A program made the translations under genes and the position numbers. The notes below the pieces were generated by a model, which saw only the letters and a program-made list of their open reading frames with translations, made no database searches and was not told the origin of the DNA. Shown one piece after another: positions 45,980-56,022 of a stretch of 64,000 bases of DNA. This DNA is from Plasmopara viticola (Eukaryota; Oomycota; Peronosporomycetes; Peronosporales; Peronosporaceae), in assembly GCA_001695595.3 (NCBI GenBank), contig MBPM02000054.1:1-64000 (forward strand), given 5' to 3'. Numbering within the stretch: position 1 is the stretch's first letter; each line of letters opens with the position of its first letter.

Positions 45980-46068
45980 AGTTCAACCTCTTTTGTGACT
46001 TATTCTCATCCGATATATTGTTAAATCGGCTATATCGGCTGAGAATAAGTCACAAAAGAGGTTGGACT
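45980..46068. repeat. 38-bp inverted repeat with two mismatches
   Basis: The left arm 45980-46017 and right arm 46031-46068 pair at 36 of 38 positions around a 13-nt loop (TTGTTAAATCGGC). The shared core is CAACCTCTTTTGTGACTTAT. No target-site duplication was recognised. Confidence 0.93.
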
Positions 46069-49000
46069 TATTTTCTTACTCACTCGCCATGTGACAAGTC
46101 TTAGCCTACGTCATGAAATCAGGAGAGTTACACTACGTGACACAGCAGCGGTCGATACCATAAAAGCGGTGTGACGCCACTAACGCATTCTTTTGTGCAA
46201 AATTTGAGGCGAGAACGGTTTGTGATAGTAATTTTTGCACTCTACGCCAATGTTCTGTGGCAAAATTCAAGTTTTAAGCGGCTCATCAAACGGAAAAAAA
46301 GTTGTCTGCAGAACAGGACTTATAAACATATTCTGAATTTCTCGACAATCGCTAGTATAAATGTATGATATTTGAATGTGGCTCACCATTGAAAAATTGG
46401 GTCACACAACATCTTGCATGCAAAAAAGTAATCTTTTGTAGCCGAAAATAATCTGCTCCCTAATTCAGCGAACCAAAGTGTGCAGTAATATGCAATTAGA
46501 GATCAATATATTCGATATTTTCTCCGTTTGTCCTTTTCGCCGAAACACCGAGGTTAAGCTCAATTTACCATTTTTTGCTGCCTCCAGTGCAAGCAGAACA
46601 TTTTCGGCATCAATTCACTTTTGTTACTGTATATCGTACAACTCAAGTCCGGCTGGTGAACATTGATTGGTCCTGCGCCCACCGGTCAAGATATTGGCGT
46701 TAAGGTTGTCAGCTAATTGTCGATCGCATCTTGCATTTTTTGGATTGATACAATGGTGAGGCGTTTCGTGAGAAGTTCAAGCCTCGAGTATGGAAAGCAT
46801 CTGGCAAGAAATAGGGACTTCACAACGATAAGAAACATTGTAAAAGCAGCTACTCTCAATTTGAATATCAGTGCGCGTACATCTCTTTGTGTATGGACTA
46901 AGTTGGTGGCAATATGTTCACCGACAAATTATTGTGGATGAGGGGTGAGAAAGGGCACACAAAATTTGTCAGCGACAGTAAGAGACAATCGACAGATACG
47001 GCAGCTTGCGCCATTGCAGTCAAGTCTCTATCGTCGCATCGCTTAGAGGATTATTAAAAAACAAAAAAACACAAGAAGCTGTTTTCTCTGCTTGCACTCT
47101 ATGACAGCTTGAGCGACTTTGATGTACGAGATAACTTCACAAGAGGATTATTCTCTACTTCCATCGGACTGTTGTCCTGCGACCTCCGGTCTGCTACATC
47201 GTAATTTTGTGAGCACAATTTTCGCAGTCATATCAGAAATTTCAAGATGTTTATAATTTAGCGCCACAATGGTGGAGGTAAATGTATTGTGGCCGCTCGG
47301 CTAACAGCCTTCTCCGCTGCTTGTGAAGTCGCAAACCAATTTTTTTAATCGTTTTGATAATGAAGAGCGCTACTTCTTTTCTCATTGGCCCTGTTATTAC
47401 ACTGTGTTTAGGCTGCTTAGACGCTTTTGAGCGCTGCAGTAGACAAGCAATGGTATCGAGGTAAGGCCTTAAACCCCTCACATGCTATGACCAAACATTG
47501 CTCCAGCCATAAATTACGTACTCCAACTAAACTGCGCTCGCCCTTCTTTGGACCATGAAAGGTCAGGACCAGAAAACCTTAGCGGATGCGCTTGACATTT
47601 TCAAGAAGATGCGGGCACATTCAATGCTCTAAGTAAACTTTTTAAATTGTACTACAGGCAAATGAGAAAGCGTTAGCTCCGCTTTAAATGCAAGCACAGG
47701 TACCGAAGGCTGACTCATCTGTTGGGCATAATCGGTTTTAGACATAGAGTGCCACAACCCCTGTCTTAATGGCTTAAGCATGCTCGCGGATTGCTGTGAC
47801 TATGCGCTCGAGGCTCGAGAGCTGGTCGGACAATACCTGGAACGCTCGGACCCACGATATTGTAGTGTATGGCTTGGCCAAGACAGTCGAGTCCATCAGT
47901 ATCACGGCTTGCCAGCTCCCGTTAGACATTGGCCGCTAGCAACATAGAAGCAAAGAAACTGCAGTGCGCAGCACGATGCTAGAAATTGACCCCCTTCTGT
48001 TTGATAAAGAAGGCGATTGCAAAAATTAGCTTCTGAGTATTTCTGCGACGCTGTTGCCAGGGTCCTTCATACTCACTAGTGTAAGAAGTAGAATAAATGT
48101 TCTCACTTCGAGAGCACCTGAGAATTTGAGGCCTAACATCGGCAAGGATGCTCTGACATCGCAGACGCTTCAAATATTGTAATAAAAAGGTGTATACGTT
48201 TGCTGGATCTATGAGCAGAGTGATTCTCGAGTTCCCTGGTGACTTTTGTGGGAGCAGTGCGCACAAATCGTGCCATTGCTGGCCATAGGTCGCCGAAAGA
48301 CAGCAAGCTGGCAGTCGACACGAGTCTTTAGCTGAGCTTACTCATATTCAAGGTATCTACATAGACTTTTCTCATGCCTCCACGAGTGCGAAATGAGAGT
48401 ACATCCTCTTGTACGATTGAGCCGATCGCTTGAATAGCGTTTTGTCATTCTAATACAACCAAGCGTATTTCTTAAGATTTGTAGCGGCGAGATGCTGTCC
48501 AGCCACAGACCCGTCCTGTCTGTCCTTCTGAACGTCCACACACGCGACAGAGCTAAAATCTAGCGTATATTCATTTTTGGAGCACTGAGATGGTGATCTG
48601 TCCTTTCTATCTTTCTAGACGTGAACTAAGGGTACAGCTTGCAATACCGGCACGGATCTTGCGCTTTTTTAACCCTTGTAACGAGAACAGTTGCCCTGCT
48701 ACAAATCTAGCAATCTGGCTTTAGAGCTGCGCGCGTGTTGTGGTCGAAGACTTGAAGCCATATGCGTCCATGGTACCTGACGTAGTCACTCAGACAATGC
48801 AGCCGACTCGCCAGGCACGAGCTTATTCTTCGCAAGCGACTTCCAAAATTAAACCAAATGAGCTGTATCTCTACATCATAACTCTTGCACCTCATCGTTA
48901 TTGAGAGACCGTTAGGCACAAACGTCAGATCAAAAAAGGCACGGAGCGCGTGGGGTACACAGAGAATTTTGAAGATTTGCGATCACGCGGTGTGACGTAT

Positions 49001-50195
49001 AAGTGTTGAAGTGTGCGGCTCAGACGAACGGGGTACTTACCTTACGCACAGGTTTGCGAGCTGAGCTTAAACTTCGTCAAGAGGAGCATTTCTTCTCATC
49101 ACCCTCTGATACCGAGATCGGCGGGTTGTAGTCGACCATGAGGCTTGGGTCTTGTCTACTTTGCACAGTGTGTGACTACTTCGCGTGGCACGAGTGTACT
49201 CTACGAGCGATTGTATCATCATTTGTTAGCATAGCGTACTTACGCCCGGACGCCATGTTGTATTTATACTTTGGAGCTCAATTCGTGTTATTGTTCTGCC
49301 TCTTCCAGACTTTCGCACTAAATCGACAAGATCTGGGTTGTGGCTTTGGAAAGAGCTGTAAAACTCATTCCGTTTGTTGTTAGGCCTTTGACAATCGATT
49401 AAAGTCACAACAGTGATGAAAGTGCCGAAGCTTTACTTGTATGAACCAAACCGTTGACGAGGGTAAGGTAACAAGGTTACACGAATCCAGTGTTCTCTAC
49501 ACTAGTTGGCACTGTTACATTATAAGTCATGTGATAGTTCAAACTGCAATAATAAAGTAGGCGGAGCTAATAAAGAAGCATTACTTGGTCGGTTTTTTGA
49601 AAATTACCCTCCTAGTTGTTACTGAGAATTGACAGGTCTAGAGATGAAGCTTACATCACAATTGATAATCTGAGAAAGTTATAGCAAGTCTTAGAGCTAA
49701 GACTTCATGGAGTCAGGTATGCGACTTGTATCGGGTCAGATTTGGGTCGGAGCTCAGAGCTACACTCACGCTTAATCTAATATATAAGCAACGGTAGCGC
49801 CGCTGCAAAACGTTTCTTGTCATCAAAAACAAGGACACAATCGAGCTAGACTTGAAAAGGAGCCATGCTACAGCGAAATAACGCATTGGTGGTCCAGGGC
49901 TCCTTTATTTCTCCTGATGAGAAAGTATGGAGCATTGACTTAACATTCAAAGCGCGATCCATACCAATTACTGCTCCTCACAAAGCAGCGTCAGGCTAGC
50001 GGTGGCTCACTTATCGTGTGGCTTTTTGTGCTAAAACAACACATCTGTGCATTCTGCATCTCTGTTTCTAAAGACTTACCTATTGTACCCATAAGCGAAA
50101 GGTACACACTAGCAGCGCATGCTTGCGTCACCGAACAAGAATAATACCTCAAATTAAGGCCGTAAAACTCGCTCAAATTTGTCGTACGAAGCTAA
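46069..50195. other. Gene-poor stretch
   Basis: No supported gene. It contains a 20-bp dyad at 49686-49705 (AAGTCTTAG, 2-nt loop, CTAAGACTT). Frames at 46171-46368, 46717-46941, 47251-47481, 47979-48266 and 49138-49383 have no recognised domain. The last has a hydrophobic stretch but no secretion or RxLR pattern. Confidence 0.4.
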
Positions 50196-50239
50196 AAGAT
50201 AAGGGTGGTTTTGCTGCAAGATAAGGGTGGTTTTGCTGC
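50196..50239. repeat. Two 22-bp direct repeats in a presumed promoter
   Basis: AAGATAAGGGTGGTTTTGCTGC occurs twice back to back, 27-70 bp upstream of the ATG of the small gene at 50266. Perfect identity at this position suggests a duplicated regulatory site. Confidence 0.85.
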
Positions 50240-50265
50240 GATAAAGTAAACTTTAATCGGGCGCA

Positions 50266-50567
50266 ATGTTCCTCCCCTTTAAGAACCTCTCGCCGCGGCA
50301 AAGGTTCGCGTGATTCTTTTCCCGCTCACTATTGACAGTATTGACTCACACCTGGTCATGAAATCAGTGCCGGGTACACCGTGCTGTGCATAGCACTGGG
50401 CCTTGGAATCAACTACATGAACGACCACACGCCGCAGCGAGCCGCAAGGACGCCCCAAAGCGACAACTTGGTGAGTTTTAACGTCCATGTGACACATAAA
50501 TTTACGTAAAAGGATGACGCAGGTTTGGAGCGACTTGGACACCGAGCACGACACAAAAAGACGCTGA
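50266..50567 (+). CDS. Small three-exon single-span membrane protein
   Basis: Inferred from splice signals: exons 50266-50303, 50368-50470 and 50523-50567. The introns are 64 nt (GTTCGC donor, ATCAG acceptor) and 52 nt (GTGAGT donor, ACGCAG acceptor). The 61-residue product begins MFLPFKNLSPRQSAGYTV, has one hydrophobic span (GYTVLCIALGLGINYM) and then a charged tail ending DLDTEHDTKRR. This shape, with a short N-terminus, one span and a charged tail, is typical of accessory subunits of mitochondrial respiratory complexes or small ER proteins, but I do not recognise the family. GC-rich, clean coding between stops in the introns supports the model. It converges on the SFT2 gene. Confidence 0.5.
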
Positions 50568-50735
50568 TTGGACATAGACATATGACAAAAGCGTACAATC
50601 TCCCTACCGGCGTATTGCAATATCTGGACAACCCGACAATAATTGCAATCATACAAAAGCAAACCAATAATATTTATTCTTCCTGCTCGGGGCGGTACCA
50701 CCACGATCTTTGATCATGCAAGTGCCCCGTTGGCC

Positions 50736-51794
50736 TTATCGAAACAGACGGACAAGAGCTTGAAGCATTCCACGTGCCGATTTCAAAAACAAGAGGCCAA
50801 AAGCTAGAAATCACAGCCATCAGTTCACAATGTTGGCATACAAATGACAAGAGATGAGAAAATCTCATCAACTCACCTTTTACTTTGGCATTGCTGCCTG
50901 GAACGGCCGACAAGGCAAACATTCCCAGTGTCATCAATTGCATCACAGAGCTCAGTACCACAAAGACGTAATTCCCCATGATCAAACAGCTATAGAGCGT
51001 GCATCCTGTCATTGCAATACAATACAATTATTGCACTTGCTTTCCTGAAAAATCCAGCTTCAATCTCTGTACCAAGTGTCGCAAAGTACGCCCCCGTCAA
51101 GAGCAGTCGATTCGGCTGCAAGAGCCCTGCAATGTACCCGACGGGACCTTTTAACATGGCAAATGCACTCATCGAGCACAGACTGCCAAGCGTAAAGCTG
51201 AGTGCAAATTTAGACGGTCGGATCAGAATCTACAATGCAAAAAAAGATAAACCATGACTCCAACGCTTCAAGTGTACCCATTTGCGGACTGTACCAGTGG
51301 TAAAAAGAGGGACGCCATGCCAAAAAAGACGAGCCCGAGCATGGTCATGCCGACGAAATATTTAAACCTCGTGTGCCTGTACCCAATACATGGTGCACCC
51401 GTGACTATTCACCAATCAATATATTCCGCCAATATTCGCCGTACCAGCTCATGGTCGGGAGCAACCCGCTCTCCGTGCTCGCGTGTGGCCTCCAAAGCGG
51501 CCACTTGACAGCCGTAGCGTCGTCTACTTGATCATCCAGCTCTCCGCTTTCCATCACGTCGATTGCCGTCGTAGTCACCGAGCTGTGGGACGTCGGGACC
51601 ACGTGCTTTGTCATCTCCCGGGCCGAGTCCCACATCGTGTACAGGGACGCGGACACGCCTCGACCTGCACTCTCGGTACTTGCCGTCGAGGCTGTCGAAA
51701 GTGGCGAGGCACGCAACATACTCGTCAAGGCCTCGTGGGCTCCTTGCAACCCAGTCGCAGGCTTCTTGCCACCCCATTGTTCCCACGCGCTCAT
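50736..51794 (-). CDS. SFT2-family vesicle transport membrane protein
   Basis: Five exons on the minus strand, in coding order: 51794-51445, 51376-51295, 51229-51073, 51005-50877 and 50803-50736. The introns are 68, 65, 67 and 73 nt, all GT-AG, with mostly GTAC donors. They join in frame to 261 residues. The N-terminal 110 residues are soluble and Ser/Thr-rich. The C-terminal part has four spans in the SFT2/Got1 pattern: YFVGMTMLGLVFFGMASLFL, then RPSKFALSFTLGSLCSMSAFAMLKGPVGYI, then LTGAYFATLGCTLYSCLIM, then a fourth span before VPGSNAKVK. The KFAL-FTLGS and F-LKGP-Y motifs are diagnostic. Yeast Sft2 acts in fusion of endosome-derived vesicles with the Golgi. The next gene downstream on the plus strand converges on it. 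Confidence 0.88.
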
Positions 51795-51966
51795 CGGGAC
51801 GAATATAGAAAAATGTTACTTACAAGAAATTGCACGACAGAAACGCTCCCGACTTAACGTGGTCCACACCACTGCGTCGCAACAAGAATTCCCAAAAAAA
51901 CGAGCTCACACAACCCTTGCTTCTTAAATACAAGTATAAAAAAATCCCTAACCACGGTAATCAGTA

Positions 51967-54900
51967 CTACACCGCGTCGCGTCCCATTGAGCCGCGACGG
52001 GAAAACTGGCCACCCGTCGAACTCGATGAGTTGCGCATGGCCGTCGCAATCGCGTCCGAGCGCGGCAACGAATTCGAGGCAATGTACGACTCGGCCAACG
52101 TCGTTTCTTCGTCGCAACTAAAGGCGAAGCCCGTATTGCGTCCGTGGCCCGTCGCGTCGACCACTGTCGACGTCCCGCCGTGGTCCCACGTCGCGCCGTC
52201 CGCCAGCGACGCTTGAAACACACTGGTGGAAAAACTTTCTGTCGTGATCCGATGCGTCGCGTCAAGTGCCACACTCGTGGTACCGTCTTTCGTCGGCGGC
52301 TGGTACAAGGTACCCGCACACGGTTGCGGGTAATGCGCTTTCAAAATGGCCGCGTCCGAGTGCCCAAAATCACTCAAGTACCCCGTCGTCTGGACATCGT
52401 CCAGCGACATGGACAAGGTCTGTTCTTCCACGTGATGGAGCGTCAAGCGACGTTGGTACTTGGTCTGCGCGCGGCCCATCGACTCTTGCAACAATTGCGC
52501 CAAATCCGGATGAAACGTGCGTTGGAACAGATTGTACGCAATGTGCCGCCCGAGTGCCAAGGCACAGCCCATAATCAGAATCAGCATGTACCCCATCGTA
52601 TGCGACGTGGGCGCAAACGCCCCAAATTCGTCGTACCCGACCTTAAACGTGGCAAAATAGGCAACTTGGGTCCCAATCGACGCAAACGCAAACCACGCGA
52701 CGACGCTGCCGAGCCAGAGCGAGAACGACAAGAGCGTCCAGCGGTCGGCAATCATCCAAATCTTGAAATTCACAATCAAGACCGTGAGCGAGAACGCCAC
52801 CATGCCAAACTCCACGCGCGATTCGCTGCCCACTGTGGTTTCCGACGCATTGAACCCATAAGACACGACGACAAAGATCACGAGCGATTCAAAGAACGCC
52901 GCGGCAATCCAGCGCCCAAACGTATACATGTTAAAGCACGCGCGGTCGGGGCCGCGGCGGTACAGATCCGGGTACTCGAGACTAAACGGCGCCGGCAAGT
53001 CCTTGTCGAGGACGCCGACGACGACAATGGGTAAGCCCGTAAACGCAATGTTATAGAGCTGGACCCCAATCTCCCAATACATTTTCGACCCCGACGCCCC
53101 CGAGAGGTACCCGTACCAATATTGCGCCAACACGAGCGTAATGTTTTTATAAAACATGTAGAGTACCAGCTTGGAAATCCGCAGATAGTTCCACCGACCG
53201 TGGACCAACAAGAGGCGTTCGAGGTACCGAAACTGGGCAATGGCATAGTCGCTCGCGTTCACGGCCTGCATGCCTTCTTGGCCCGAAATGCCCACGCCCA
53301 CGTGCGCGGCTTGGATCATGGCCACGTCGTTGGCCCCGTCGCCAATGGCCAAGGTCCGGACGCTCGGGACGTGCGTTCGGACGAGCTCGACCATCTCGGC
53401 CTTTTGCGCCGGCGACACGCGGTTGCAAATGACGGCGCGGCATTCGTGCGCGAGCGCGACGAGCGCCGGCGCGGTCGCGGGACGCAGTGCCAGCGCCAGC
53501 GCGTCGCCGTCAATCACGAGCGCCATGGCCTGGTCGCCGCCGTCCTTCGACCGCGCGTGGTGCCGCCGCGCCGCCTCGTCCAACGCCGTCCGCACGGCCG
53601 CTTCGGTCGGACACGTCGTCGCGTTCACAATCACTTGGTCGACTCCATTGTCCAGCAACGAACAGGCGTACGAAATGTTAATGGCCGTCTCCTCCTTGTC
53701 GCCCGTGAGCATCCAGACCTTGATCCCGGCCCGCGTCAAGGTCGCGAGGCACTGCGGCACGCCGTCTTGGAGCTTGTCTTCAATGGCCGTGGCCCCAATC
53801 AACTCCAAGTTCGACTCCATCTCTTCCATCAACGCGTCGATCGCGTTCGCAAGCCCGGCCTTGCGTCGCGCGAGCTCCTTCACGTCGCCCTGGGCGTCGT
53901 CAAACCGGCGCTTCCACTGATAAAACCACCGTTCGTCCAGCGCCTTGACCGCCAGCGCCAACGTCCGCAACCCGTCGTCGGCGTACGTGGCAATCTGCTC
54001 GCGCGTCCGACGCGCAAGCGCTTCCATGGCCGGGTGCCGGGCCAACCGCTGGTAAATCATCGTATCGGCGCCCTTCGTGTACAAGACCAAGGCCCCGCTC
54101 GGTTGCCGCACAACGACCGACATGCGTTTCCGCGTACTCGTAAACTCGAGCACTTCCAAGACTTGGTACGTCACGCTCTGGCCCAAGACGGCGACTTTGG
54201 CGGCCCCGACACTGCGGCTCTGGAACTCAAAGCCAACAAACGCGGCCCCGGCCACCAACGCCTGTTCGTCGGGCGACGACGCCGAGAGCCGGACGTCGCC
54301 CGATTCCAGTCGCTCGGGAATCACCGTGTGGCACACGGCCAAGTGCTCAAAGAATTGCAGAATCTTGCCTCGCTGGACGTCGCCCGCGTGGCCGTGCAGC
54401 GCGTCAAAGAACGCAGGGTCGACAAAGTTCACAAACGGCGTCTTGGCCACGCCGGGCGCCAGCGTGGGCTCGGTCGGGACGGGTTTCCCGGCTCGCACGA
54501 GCGCGGCCCGCCCAATCTCCGTCAAGCCCGAGCCGTACGAGACGCCGTTGATGCTACACTTGCGAAACTCCATGACGTTGCACGTCAAGGTGCCCGTTTT
54601 ATCGCTAAAGACGTACGAGATCTGGCCCAATTCTTCGTTCAATTCCATGGTCCGCACGATCGCGGGCGTATCGGTCTCGGCGTGGTACATGTCGAGGTCC
54701 CACGCCATAAAGCGCGATTGGAGAAACTTGACACTCGTCATCGACACGTAGAGCGAGATGGGAATGACTTGGTACAAGAGGAGAAAGTAGTAGAGCATCA
54801 TCTGGACAAACGCCACGACCCGCGACCGCTGGCGTTCGACGTCCGTCACTTGAATGTACCACGCGTCGTGCACGATTTCGTACTGCCACGTGACGTAGCA

Positions 54901-56022
54901 CGTGGCCGCCAACGCACACGCGACGAGGAGTCCCAAGCACAGGTACAAAATCATGCGATTGATCGCGAGCATGAGGTCGCTCCACTTCGACGGCGCGGCG
55001 CTCGCGCTTTGCATGATCTTTGTATCGTTGCCCGTGTTCACGACGAGGCCGACGACCCAGTCAATGTTGCGCAAGTTGCAGCCGCGCAAGAGGACGTTCT
55101 TGACCGAGAGCGGCATGACTTCGACGCCACACTCGTCACTCACCGTCACTTCGAGCTTGCCGGCAAACTTGTTGATAAACGGGTTGGGCTGCTCGCACTT
55201 GACGACGCCGCGCAAGAGCGCGACTTCGGCCGGGTTCGTCAACGAACTCATGGTCGCGGCCACGGCTTGGCGCAGTTTCAAGTTGGTCTCGCCGTCGAGG
55301 CTCTTGGTTTCGACGTAGCAGATGCCACTGGGCGGCTCGCCCACGGGTTCGGCCACGGCGAGGACCAAGACGTCGGCGGGAATGACTTCGCGGTTGCGGA
55401 TTTGCAGGAAATCCCCAACGTGGACGTCGGCCCACTGGCGGTCGACGATCGCGCCGTCGTGGATCACGTGGCACGTCGCGCCGTTGGCGTCCTTGTCCGA
55501 TTGATGGCGTCGGAGATCTTCCATGATGGCAAAGACGGCGTCAATGGCAATGACAAAGAAGAGGACGGGGGCGTTCGTCGGGTACCCGTACGTGTTGCTG
55601 ATGCTTGGGATGCTCTGGAGCACGCAGACCATGAGGAAGAAAAAGTTGGCGACCTTGGAAAAGCTCTCGTGGAGGAACTTGGGTACAAACGTCGCGACAT
55701 TATACTTGGACGTCACGACGACGTTGGTGCATTTGGCAAAGCTGGCATTGCCGGGGGCGTAATTGAGGTACACTTCGCGCACGGCGCCGTCCAGCGGGTC
55801 GGGACTTGCCGCGGCGTCGTGGGCGTCGTCGAGCACGGGCTCGGCCCGGACCTGCGTCGGCGACTGGAGCAACGCGGGACTCCCGAGCGTATTGTACCCA
55901 CTCGAACTCGAGACGCCGTGGACGGCGGTCTCCGCGACGTCGGGCGTTGGTACCACATGGGTACACAGCGCCTCTTCGTCTTCGACCCGGGCGCCGCGAA
56001 AGATGCTCCGCCTCACCGACAT
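51967..56022 (-). CDS. P4-type ATPase (phospholipid flippase)
   Basis: An intronless 1351-residue protein from the first ATG, 56022 (MSVRRSIFRGARVEDEE); the frame is open upstream but lacks an ATG. The order of P4 features is complete. There is an N-terminal P4 segment (YLNYAPGNASFAKCTNVVVTSKY). The actuator motif is YVETKSLDGETNLKLR, where DGET replaces the TGE of cation pumps. The PISLYV motif is present in membrane span 4. The phosphorylation site DKTGTLT is at Asp474, and the hinge motif GDGANDVAMIQAAHVGVGISG at about 894. A C-terminal six-span block and a long tail follow. P4-ATPases, with a CDC50 partner, move aminophospholipids from the outer to the inner leaflet in Golgi, endosome or plasma membrane. 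It lies 172 bp upstream of the SFT2 start on the same strand, a possible functional pairing in membrane traffic. Confidence 0.97.
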   Translation of the reverse strand: MSVRRSIFRGARVEDEEALCTHVVPTPDVAETAVHGVSSSSGYNTLGSPALLQSPTQVRAEPVLDDAHDAAASPDPLDGAVREVYLNYAPGNASFAKCTNVVVTSKYNVATFVPKFLHESFSKVANFFFLMVCVLQSIPSISNTYGYPTNAPVLFFVIAIDAVFAIMEDLRRHQSDKDANGATCHVIHDGAIVDRQWADVHVGDFLQIRNREVIPADVLVLAVAEPVGEPPSGICYVETKSLDGETNLKLRQAVAATMSSLTNPAEVALLRGVVKCEQPNPFINKFAGKLEVTVSDECGVEVMPLSVKNVLLRGCNLRNIDWVVGLVVNTGNDTKIMQSASAAPSKWSDLMLAINRMILYLCLGLLVACALAATCYVTWQYEIVHDAWYIQVTDVERQRSRVVAFVQMMLYYFLLLYQVIPISLYVSMTSVKFLQSRFMAWDLDMYHAETDTPAIVRTMELNEELGQISYVFSDKTGTLTCNVMEFRKCSINGVSYGSGLTEIGRAALVRAGKPVPTEPTLAPGVAKTPFVNFVDPAFFDALHGHAGDVQRGKILQFFEHLAVCHTVIPERLESGDVRLSASSPDEQALVAGAAFVGFEFQSRSVGAAKVAVLGQSVTYQVLEVLEFTSTRKRMSVVVRQPSGALVLYTKGADTMIYQRLARHPAMEALARRTREQIATYADDGLRTLALAVKALDERWFYQWKRRFDDAQGDVKELARRKAGLANAIDALMEEMESNLELIGATAIEDKLQDGVPQCLATLTRAGIKVWMLTGDKEETAINISYACSLLDNGVDQVIVNATTCPTEAAVRTALDEAARRHHARSKDGGDQAMALVIDGDALALALRPATAPALVALAHECRAVICNRVSPAQKAEMVELVRTHVPSVRTLAIGDGANDVAMIQAAHVGVGISGQEGMQAVNASDYAIAQFRYLERLLLVHGRWNYLRISKLVLYMFYKNITLVLAQYWYGYLSGASGSKMYWEIGVQLYNIAFTGLPIVVVGVLDKDLPAPFSLEYPDLYRRGPDRACFNMYTFGRWIAAAFFESLVIFVVVSYGFNASETTVGSESRVEFGMVAFSLTVLIVNFKIWMIADRWTLLSFSLWLGSVVAWFAFASIGTQVAYFATFKVGYDEFGAFAPTSHTMGYMLILIMGCALALGRHIAYNLFQRTFHPDLAQLLQESMGRAQTKYQRRLTLHHVEEQTLSMSLDDVQTTGYLSDFGHSDAAILKAHYPQPCAGTLYQPPTKDGTTSVALDATHRITTESFSTSVFQASLADGATWDHGGTSTVVDATGHGRNTGFAFSCDEETTLAESYIASNSLPRSDAIATAMRNSSSSTGGQFSRRGSMGRDAV

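Noticed and set aside
49138..49383. Possible secreted effector with a hydrophobic N-terminus
   Set aside because: No convincing signal peptide cleavage region, no RxLR-EER or LFLAK motif, and the surroundings are decayed DNA.
50279..50704. 141-codon minus-strand frame downstream of SFT2
   Set aside because: The SFT2 stop at 50736-50738 is well supported, and this frame overlaps the exons of the small plus-strand gene in antisense.
51377..51412. 36-nt first intron for the SFT2 gene
   Set aside because: Too short compared with the others (65-73 nt); a donor at 51444 gives 68 nt and keeps the frame.
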